Below are positions 58,433-64,000 of a stretch of DNA of 64,000 bases, in pieces. The notes beneath the pieces are model-generated. The model saw only the letters and a program-made list of their open reading frames with translations. It was not told the origin of the DNA and made no database searches. How positions within the stretch are numbered: position 1 is the first letter of the stretch; the number at the start of each line of letters is the position of its first letter. The stretch is taken from positions 310,001 to 374,000 of the forward strand of contig NZ_JAAAGB010000001.1 of the NCBI RefSeq assembly GCF_010586825.1, written 5' to 3'. The stretch is from Draconibacterium mangrovi. Lineage in GTDB: Bacteria > Bacteroidota > Bacteroidia > Bacteroidales > Prolixibacteraceae. Position numbers and translations under genes: made by a program.

Positions 58433-59706
58433 GAAAGATTCTGATTCTATTGTTATTTCCGGTTCAGTTGGCAGTTGCCCAAAACAACGTTCAATTAGAC
58501 AGTTGTTATGTGTGGGCACGGCAAAACTATCCCAACCTGAAACAGACGGAATTGTGGAAAGAAATTAATTCGCTTTCAATAGAAAACCACGAAACCAATT
58601 ATCTGCCGCAGGTAACGCTGAATGGGCAGATCAGTTATCAATCGGCAGTAACCGAGGTTCCTGTTTCAATGCCCGGAATTACCATACCCACAGTAGCGAA
58701 AGATCGTTACAACGCTTACGCCGAGTTGCAACAAACTATTTGGGACGGTGGAGTTACCAAAAAAAACAAAACCCTGGAAACAGTGATTTTAAACAGCAAC
58801 CTCAGTCAACTTGAGGTGGAACTCTATAAACTGAACGAGCAGGTTGCACAAGTCTTTTTTACAGCCCTGGTTGTCGATCAGCAAAAAGAAGTGATACTTG
58901 CTCAATTAAAAGCCATTGATGAACAATTGAACCGCGTTGAATCTGGGATTCGGAATGGTGTTACCGAACCTTCGGCAGCAATGGTATTTCAAGCCGAGCG
59001 AATCAACCTCGAACAAAATATAGTTGAGCTGGATGCCGCTAAAAATGCATCGCGCCAAATGCTTGAATTGCTGACAGGCAAGCAGTTTGATAAAAACGGA
59101 ACATTCATCTATCAAACCAACATTTCATTCAATTCTGAATTGCTGCGTCCGGAATTACAATTACTGGGCAATCAACGCGAGCAGTTGGTGGTTCAAAGCG
59201 ATCTGCTTTCCAAAACCAGAAACCCGAAACTTTTCGGATTTGGCCAGTTAGGTTATGGCAAACCGGGATTGAACATGTTACTCGACGAATTTAAAGGTTA
59301 TTACCTTTTGGGCGTGGGCGTTTCGTGGAATGCCTTCGACTGGAAACAAACTTCGCGACAGCAACAGGTTCTGAAATTACGGCAAGAAATGCTTCAAAGC
59401 CAGGAAGCCACATTTATACAAAACCTTAACCTTTTACTTATTCAACAAAAAGAACAAATCGGGAAACTGGAACAATTAATTACCAACGATGAAAATCTGG
59501 TAGAACTGCGTTCCGGAATTACCAAAGCAGCCGCCTCAAAATTGGAGAACGAAACAATTACTACGTCCGACTATGTGCAGGAATTACAAGCCGAAACCAT
59601 AGCAAAACTAAAACGCGAGCTGCACAAAATCCAACTCAATGAAGCCCGAGAGAAATATGTCCTCATCAAAGGAAAAACCTTGCCAGGCACAACAACACAG
59701 AACTAA
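58429..59706 (+). CDS. TolC-family outer membrane efflux protein
   Basis: A 425-residue outer membrane factor with signal peptide ending AVAQ. Two long helical repeats of the OEP family are visible, each with a barrel strand pair and alternating Q/L/E-rich coiled coils (NEQVAQVFFTALVVDQQKEVILAQ; LLIQQKEQIGKLEQLI). It would form the outer membrane channel for the HlyD-ABC exporter that follows. Coupled to tetR by a 4-bp overlap. Confidence 0.9.
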   Translation: MRKILILLLFPVQLAVAQNNVQLDSCYVWARQNYPNLKQTELWKEINSLSIENHETNYLPQVTLNGQISYQSAVTEVPVSMPGITIPTVAKDRYNAYAELQQTIWDGGVTKKNKTLETVILNSNLSQLEVELYKLNEQVAQVFFTALVVDQQKEVILAQLKAIDEQLNRVESGIRNGVTEPSAAMVFQAERINLEQNIVELDAAKNASRQMLELLTGKQFDKNGTFIYQTNISFNSELLRPELQLLGNQREQLVVQSDLLSKTRNPKLFGFGQLGYGKPGLNMLLDEFKGYYLLGVGVSWNAFDWKQTSRQQQVLKLRQEMLQSQEATFIQNLNLLLIQQKEQIGKLEQLITNDENLVELRSGITKAAASKLENETITTSDYVQELQAETIAKLKRELHKIQLNEAREKYVLIKGKTLPGTTTQN

Positions 59707-59733
59707 AAAAATACCAGCAAAAACATTGATACT

Positions 59734-60615
59734 ATGAAAAAGATATTTTACATTATTTCTCTGCCATTTCTTTTCCTCGCCTGCCAGTCGAATAACGACA
59801 CGGCCGACGCTTATGGCAATTTCGAGGCGGAAACTGTTATTGTTTCGGCAGAAACTCCGGGAAAGATCCTTGAACTAAATGTTGACAAAGGCGATAAAAT
59901 TGAAGCCGGTTATTCTGCTGCTCTCATCGATACTGTTCAACTACTCTTACAGCTGTTACAACTTGATGCACAACAAACTGCAGTTGTGGCTAAGCGCCAG
60001 TCGATTCAGTCGCAAATTGCTGTATTTGAAGAGCAAAAAACAAACCTTAAAATCAATGAAGAACGCATTCAGAAAATGCTGAAAGACGGAGCTGCAACGC
60101 AAAAACAACTCGACGATATTCAGGGGCAGATCAGTGTGATCGACAAACAGATTGCCAATACAAAAACGCAATTTACACTCATTAGCAAAGAGCAGGAAGT
60201 TTTGGAAGCACAAAAAGCTTCAGTAGCCGACCAGTTAAACCGTTGCAATATAAAGTCTCCGGTTTCAGGAACCATATTGGAAACTTACGCAGAACAAGGA
60301 GAATTAACCGCTGCCGGAAAAGCGCTTTTTAAAATTGCCGATATCAGCGAACTGGAACTTAAAGTTTATGTCAGCGGAGCCCAGCTTCCTCACGTAAAAC
60401 TCGGTCAGCAGATTGATGTTTTAGTTGATCAGAATTCTACCGAAAACCAACATTTCACCGGAACGATTACCTGGATTTCATCGGAAGCAGAATTTACACC
60501 AAAGATCATTCAAACCAAAGAGGAACGTGTAAAACTGGTTTATGCCGTTAAAGTAACAGTGAAAAATGACGGAACTTTGAAAATTGGGATGCCCGGGGAA
60601 GTTCGCTGGCAGTGA
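59734..60615 (+). CDS. HlyD/MFP-family membrane fusion lipoprotein
   Basis: A 293-residue periplasmic adaptor with lipobox FLFLACQS. The biotinyl-lipoyl half-motifs are ETVIVSAETPGKILELNVDKGDKI and NIKSPVSGTILETYAEQGEL, separated by a coiled coil (about 75-165, IQSQIAVFEEQKTNLKINEE). A beta-barrel follows (LKVYVSGAQLPHVKLGQQ). It resembles E. coli YbhG/YhiI. The stop codon lies within the CAGT array that leads to the four-helix-bundle gene. Confidence 0.92.
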   Translation: MKKIFYIISLPFLFLACQSNNDTADAYGNFEAETVIVSAETPGKILELNVDKGDKIEAGYSAALIDTVQLLLQLLQLDAQQTAVVAKRQSIQSQIAVFEEQKTNLKINEERIQKMLKDGAATQKQLDDIQGQISVIDKQIANTKTQFTLISKEQEVLEAQKASVADQLNRCNIKSPVSGTILETYAEQGELTAAGKALFKIADISELELKVYVSGAQLPHVKLGQQIDVLVDQNSTENQHFTGTITWISSEAEFTPKIIQTKEERVKLVYAVKVTVKNDGTLKIGMPGEVRWQ

Positions 60616-60659
60616 CCAGTCGCAGTAATCAGTCACAGTTAGCAGTTTCAGTTAACAGT
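60610..60659. repeat. CAGT array, left arm of four-helix-bundle unit B
   Basis: CAGT begins at 60610, 60617, 60623, 60630, 60636, 60643, 60649 and 60656: strictly alternating 7 and 6 bp. The array overlaps the HlyD stop codon and ends 19 nt before the four-helix-bundle ATG. Confidence 0.9.
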
Positions 60660-60678
60660 AAAAACAAAAATACATATT

Positions 60679-61056
60679 ATGGATTTTAAACATTTAATCG
60701 CGTACCAAAAGGCATTTAAACTGTCCATGGATATTTTTGATGTTTCCAAAACATTTCCAAAAGAAGAAAAGTACTCACTGACCGATCAAATTAGAAGATC
60801 TTCCCGCTCAACATGCACCAACATTGCAGAAGCGTATCGTAAAAGACGATATCCAAAACACTTTTTAAGTAAACTTACCGACTCCGATGGCGAAAACTGC
60901 GAAACTGCAACCAGGCTTGATTTTGCTTATTCCTGCGACTATCTGAGCAATGACATTCATGAAAAATTATACAACGAATGTGTGGAAATAGGAAAACTCT
61001 TAAATTACATGATGAGTAACCCTGAAAAATTTGGTAGCACCAAAGTTCTTGACTGA
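60679..61056 (+). CDS. Four-helix-bundle protein (S23/IVS family), copy B
   Basis: A 125-residue helical protein: HLIAYQKAFKLSMDIFD, SLTDQIRRSSRSTCTNIAEAYRKRRYPKHFLSKLTDSDGE (family core, only key blocks quoted: QIRRSSRS, NIAEAYRK), and LDFAYSCDYL. It interrupts an efflux operon between the HlyD and first ATPase genes. Upstream lies a CAGT array, downstream an ACTG array into which its last codon and stop fall. Copy C at 62039 is nearly identical, indicating recent duplication. Role unknown; RNA binding is suspected from family history. Confidence 0.88.
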   Translation: MDFKHLIAYQKAFKLSMDIFDVSKTFPKEEKYSLTDQIRRSSRSTCTNIAEAYRKRRYPKHFLSKLTDSDGENCETATRLDFAYSCDYLSNDIHEKLYNECVEIGKLLNYMMSNPEKFGSTKVLD

Positions 61057-61080
61057 AAACTGAGACTGAGACTGTAAACT
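61052..61080. repeat. ACTG array, right arm of four-helix-bundle unit B
   Basis: ACTG begins at 61052, 61059, 61065 and 61071, with ACT at 61078. This is the reverse complement of the CAGT core in the left arm. It ends 6 nt before the ATG of the first ABC ATPase. Confidence 0.85.
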
Positions 61081-61086
61081 AATAAG

Positions 61087-61989
61087 ATGATTGAAATAAA
61101 CAACATAACTAAGTCATACAAAGAAACCAAGGCACTTTCAGGTATCAACCTGCACGTGGATGAAGGAGAACTTTTTGGATTGATAGGTCCTGACGGTGCA
61201 GGGAAATCAACTTTAATCCGCATTCTTATGACACTTCTTTTGCCTGATTCCGGTGAAGCAAAACTTGATGGCCTCGATGTCTTAAAAAATTACAAACAGA
61301 TCCGTAAAATGGTTGGTTACATGCCGGGGCGATTTTCATTGTATCAGGACCTAAGCGTGGAAGAAAACCTGAACTTTTTTGCAACTGTGTTTGGTACAAC
61401 TGTTGAGGAAAATTACGATTTGATTCGTGACATCTATTACCAGATTGAGCCGTTTAAAACTCGCCGGGCAGGAAAACTGTCGGGCGGAATGAAACAAAAG
61501 CTGGCGCTTTCGTGTGCATTAATCCATAAACCCAAAATTCTGGTGCTCGACGAACCAACAACCGGTGTGGATGCAGTTTCGCGTAAAGAGTTTTGGGAAA
61601 TGCTGAAAAACCTTCAGCAAAAAGGCATCACCATTTTGGTATCAACACCATATATGGACGAAGCAGACCTTTGCGACCGGGTGGCACTAATCCAAAACGG
61701 ACAGATTCTCGATGTAGATTCTCCCAAACGCATAACGGATAAATTTCCACGAAAAATTATTCAGGTGGGAGCCCAAAATATGTACAAACTCATCAACGAT
61801 TTACGTGCTTACAAAAAAGCAGAAGCTGTTTATGCTTTTGGTCAGTATGCCCATTTTACAGGTTTCAATGATGAAGTAGAAACCATAGAACTCGAAGGTT
61901 ATTTGCAAAACCTTGGTCATGAGAAAATAATTGCAGAAGAGATTCCGGCCGGCATTGAAGATGTTTTTATGAGTTTAATGGAACAATGA
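61087..61989 (+). CDS. ABC transporter ATPase, first of two (YbhF N-half-like)
   Basis: A 300-residue ABC ATPase: Walker A GPDGAGKST, Q-loop region VGYMPGRFSLYQDLSVEENL, signature LSGGMKQK, Walker B LVLDEPTTGVD, and switch region LVSTPYMDEADLCDRV. The GYMPGRFSLYQDL text matches the first ATPase half of double-ATPase exporters such as YbhF and RbbA. It pairs with the ATPase at 62495; the two genes are separated by four-helix-bundle unit C. Confidence 0.94.
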   Translation: MIEINNITKSYKETKALSGINLHVDEGELFGLIGPDGAGKSTLIRILMTLLLPDSGEAKLDGLDVLKNYKQIRKMVGYMPGRFSLYQDLSVEENLNFFATVFGTTVEENYDLIRDIYYQIEPFKTRRAGKLSGGMKQKLALSCALIHKPKILVLDEPTTGVDAVSRKEFWEMLKNLQQKGITILVSTPYMDEADLCDRVALIQNGQILDVDSPKRITDKFPRKIIQVGAQNMYKLINDLRAYKKAEAVYAFGQYAHFTGFNDEVETIELEGYLQNLGHEKIIAEEIPAGIEDVFMSLMEQ

Positions 61990-61991
61990 GA

Positions 61992-62020
61992 AGTCGCAGT
62001 TGACAGTCGCAGTAAACAGT
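61992..62020. repeat. CAGT array, left arm of four-helix-bundle unit C
   Basis: AGT at 61992 then CAGT at 61997, 62004, 62010 and 62017 (7-6-7). It begins 3 nt after the ATPase stop and is followed by AAAACAAAAATA, almost the same spacer as in unit B. Confidence 0.85.
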
Positions 62021-62038
62021 AAAACAAAAATAAATAGC

Positions 62039-62413
62039 ATGGATTTTAAAGAATTAATCGTATATCAAAAAGCTTTTAAATTGGCGATGGACATTTTTGA
62101 GATTTCGAAATCTTTTCCCAAAGAAGAGCAGTCTTCACTTACCGATCAAATACGACGATCTTCCCGTTCAACATGCACTAACATTGCCGAAGCTTATCGA
62201 AAAAGACGATATCCAAAACACTTCTTAAGCAAGCTTACCGACTCCGATGGAGAAAACAGCGAAACTGCAACCTGGCTTGATTTTGCATTCGCCTGTGAAT
62301 ACCTGAACAATGACATTCATAAGAAACTATATAACGAATGTGTGGAAATTGGTAAACTGTTAAATTATATGATGAACCATCCTGAGAAATTCGGAAGCGC
62401 CCCGGTTCTTTAA
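62039..62413 (+). CDS. Four-helix-bundle protein (S23/IVS family), copy C
   Basis: A 124-residue protein from ATG 62039; 13 upstream in-frame codons run through the array and are excluded by comparison with copy B. Sequence is nearly the same as copy B (shared blocks SLTDQIRRSSRSTC, YPKHFLSKLTDSDGEN, NECVEIGKLLNYMM), with matching DNA as well, so the two copies are recent relatives. It lies between the two ATPase genes of the exporter. The stop codon falls at the beginning of the ACTG array. Confidence 0.88.
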   Translation: MDFKELIVYQKAFKLAMDIFEISKSFPKEEQSSLTDQIRRSSRSTCTNIAEAYRKRRYPKHFLSKLTDSDGENSETATWLDFAFACEYLNNDIHKKLYNECVEIGKLLNYMMNHPEKFGSAPVL

Positions 62414-62487
62414 CTGTAAACTGAACCTGATTACTGGGACTGCATTCTGAGACTGAATACTGAGACTGAATACTGAGACTGCAAACT
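62413..62487. repeat. ACTG array, right arm of four-helix-bundle unit C
   Basis: ACTG-like cores begin at 62413, 62420, 62426, 62433, 62439, 62446, 62452, 62459, 62465, 62472 and 62478, then ACT at 62485: alternating 7 and 6 bp throughout (the cores at 62426 and 62446 are one-base variants). It ends 7 nt before the next ATG. Confidence 0.92.
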
Positions 62488-62494
62488 ATCTATC

Positions 62495-63220
62495 ATGGAA
62501 AAAGAAACAATCATTTCAGCAATAAACCTGACGAAGAATTTCGGTCATTTTACGGCAAACGACAACCTGACGTTTGAAGTAAAAAAGGGTGAGATCTTCG
62601 GTTTTCTGGGAGCTAACGGAGCGGGAAAAACTACGGCAATTCGAATACTTTGTGGCCTTTCGTCACCAACATCGGGCGAAGTAGAAGTTGCAGGTTTTGA
62701 TATTTACCATGAAACTGAAAAGATCAAAAAGAATATAGGCTACATGAGCCAGAAGTTTTCGTTGTATGAAGACCTGACAATTTCAGAGAACATCAAATTA
62801 TATGCAGGAATTTACGGAATTAGCCGTAAACAGCGTAAAGTAAAAGAAGCTGAGCTGTTACAAAAGCTTGAACTGGAGAAGGTAAAAAACAAACTTATCG
62901 GTGATCTGCCGTTGGGATGGAAACAAAAACTGGCTTTTTCGGTGGCTATTTTTCACGACCCAAAAATTGTGTTTCTCGATGAACCAACCGGAGGTGTTGA
63001 CCCGGTTACAAGGCGTAAATTCTGGGATTTGATTTACGAAGCAGCACATAACGGCATTACCGTTTTTGTAACTACGCACTATATGGATGAAGCCGAATAT
63101 TGCGATCGCGTTTCGATTATGAATGCAGGAAAAATTGAAGCACTCGACACGCCGGCAAAACTGAAAGAAAAATACAAGGCAACAAACATGGACGAAGTGT
63201 TTTTGAAGATAGCACGATGA
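62495..63220 (+). CDS. ABC transporter ATPase, second of two (YbhF C-half-like)
   Basis: A 241-residue ABC ATPase: Walker A GANGAGKTT, Q-loop IGYMSQKFSLYEDLTI, signature LPLGWKQKLA, Walker B VFLDEPTGGVD and VTTHYMDEAEYCDRV. The LPLGW signature variant is characteristic of the second ATPase half of YbhF/RbbA-type exporters, so the two genes here correspond to one fused protein elsewhere. Confidence 0.94.
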   Translation: MEKETIISAINLTKNFGHFTANDNLTFEVKKGEIFGFLGANGAGKTTAIRILCGLSSPTSGEVEVAGFDIYHETEKIKKNIGYMSQKFSLYEDLTISENIKLYAGIYGISRKQRKVKEAELLQKLELEKVKNKLIGDLPLGWKQKLAFSVAIFHDPKIVFLDEPTGGVDPVTRRKFWDLIYEAAHNGITVFVTTHYMDEAEYCDRVSIMNAGKIEALDTPAKLKEKYKATNMDEVFLKIAR

Positions 63221-63224
63221 AAAG

Positions 63225-63297
63225 ATACAAGTCACAAGCTACAAGTTACAAGTTCTGTCGGCTTGAAACTTGTGTCTTGAAACTTGAAACTAATTGA
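63225..63297. repeat. CAAG/CTTG inverted heptamer array between ATPase and permease genes
   Basis: CAAG begins at 63228, 63235, 63242 and 63249, then a 9-nt spacer, then CTTG at 63262, 63269, 63276 and 63283, all at 7-bp spacing. This is the array-arm/inverted-arm structure without a gene between. It starts 4 nt after the ATPase stop and ends 4 nt before the permease ATG. Confidence 0.9.
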
Positions 63298-63301
63298 GAA
63301 A

Positions 63302-64000
63302 ATGAAACAACTAAAGTCATTCATAAAAAAAGAGTTCTTCCACATTTTTCGCGATCCGCGGACGATGCTGATACTTTTTGGTATTCCGGTAGCGCAACTG
63401 CTGGTTTTCGGGACAGTGATTAAAAGCGAAATCAAGGATGTGCACATTGCCATTTACGACCAGTCGAAAGATGCAACAACACTTGAGATCACCAATAAAC
63501 TGCTGTCGTCGGGCTATTTTATATTAGATGAAAACCTGGATAACCTCGACGATATCGACGCCATTTTCAGAAAAGGGAAAGTGCGCGAGGTGATTGTTTT
63601 TGAGAACAATTTCGGACAAACACTCGGGAAAGAAGGCATTGCCAAAATGCAGTTGATTGCCGATGCATCCGATCCGAACATCGCCAAACTGGCCATTTCG
63701 TACACAACTGCTATCGTAAACGACTACATACGCAAACTGTATCCCGAAATGCAGCTGCCCATGCAAATTACCCCCGAAGTACGCATGTACTTTAACGAAG
63801 AGATGAAAAGTGCTTACATGTTTGTTCCGGGAGTAATGGCACTGATTTTAATGCTTATTTCGGCTATGATGACATCCATTTCTATAACCCGCGAAAAGGA
63901 ATTGGGGACGATGGAAATTCTGCTTGTTTCGCCACTTCGCCCCGTGCAAATTATTGTTGGCAAGGTACTCCCCTATCTTTTACTTTCAATCGCCAATGCC
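63302..64000 (+). CDS. ABC-2 type permease, partial (3' end outside window)
   Basis: 233 codons open to the window edge from ATG 63302. MKQLKSFIKKEFFHIFRDPRTMLILFGIPVAQLLVF is the typical N-terminus of YbhS/YhhJ permeases (first helix about 24-40; quoted blocks KKEFFHIFRDPRT and LILFGIPVAQLL). A large periplasmic loop follows, then helices with FVPGVMALILMLISAMMTS and the coupling-helix text TREKELGTMEILLVSPLRP. It completes the exporter with the two ATPases; a second permease is likely just outside the window. Confidence 0.93.
   Translation, partial: MKQLKSFIKKEFFHIFRDPRTMLILFGIPVAQLLVFGTVIKSEIKDVHIAIYDQSKDATTLEITNKLLSSGYFILDENLDNLDDIDAIFRKGKVREVIVFENNFGQTLGKEGIAKMQLIADASDPNIAKLAISYTTAIVNDYIRKLYPEMQLPMQITPEVRMYFNEEMKSAYMFVPGVMALILMLISAMMTSISITREKELGTMEILLVSPLRPVQIIVGKVLPYLLLSIANA

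Noticed and set aside
62000..62038. N-terminal extension of four-helix-bundle copy C
   Set aside because: The 13 extra codons come from the CAGT array and are absent from copy B, which starts at the equivalent ATG.
60679..62413. Four-helix-bundle genes as Avd of a diversity-generating retroelement
   Set aside because: Avd shares the fold, but no reverse transcriptase, template repeat or variable repeat is visible in the window.

Overview
The window comes from a member of the Bacteroidota. Evidence is a SusC-type TonB-linked receptor, three hybrid two-component systems (HTCS), a Bacteroidota-type tyrosine recombinase, many promoters with the TAnnTTTG(C) -7 element, and frequent four-helix-bundle (S23-like) genes. 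The mix (xylan use, fused CysN/CysC, PlsC-GNAT lipid synthase) fits a marine or anaerobic Bacteroidales/Marinilabiliales-like organism; that placement is inference.

Layout. 1-18.7 kb is the end of an AT-rich polysaccharide utilisation locus: a truncated SusC gene, three HTCS genes, a GH30 lipoprotein resembling glucuronoxylanases, and a GH43 enzyme on the opposite strand. A decayed EamA transporter lies between the first two HTCS genes. 19.1-20.7 kb holds a tyrosine recombinase with iterated GGTCTC motifs upstream and a tRNA-Lys(UUU) gene, which looks like an integration boundary. 21-28.5 kb carries sulfate assimilation (SLC13 permease, cysD, cysN-cysC fusion), a UDP-glucuronate 4-epimerase and a methyltransferase. 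28.5-30.7 kb is mostly non-coding: a hairpin-rich block, a small phosphatase gene, an array of five 42-bp hairpin units, and RNase P RNA. 30.7-57.6 kb is mainly housekeeping: Smr protein, queA, acyl-CoA synthetase, trpB, ABC-F protein, ywbE, a PlsC-GNAT fusion, YgiQ and TIGR01212 radical SAM proteins, paired DUF3857 transglutaminase-like proteins, DUF4301, TPR, DUF368, aroE, LMW-PTP, MaoC, EamA and DUF1080. 57.7 kb to the end is a TetR-controlled efflux operon (TetR, TolC, HlyD, two ABC ATPases, permease), laid out like E. coli ybhGFSR with the double ATPase split into two genes.

The most unusual signal is a family of degenerate repeats with four-base cores (CAGT/ACTG, CAAG/CTTG, TATC, ATCC) repeated every 7 bp, or alternately every 7 and 6 bp. 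From 23.9 kb rightwards they fill several whole intercistronic gaps from stop codon to start codon, and one array lies in frame inside the epimerase gene. All three four-helix-bundle genes are flanked by such arrays, with the core in opposite orientation on the two sides. Each unit is therefore arm - small ORF - inverted arm, which resembles 23S rRNA intervening sequences (terminal stem with an S23 ORF in the loop). I read these as candidate IVS-like elements inserted in protein-coding operons. None were found in the polysaccharide locus.
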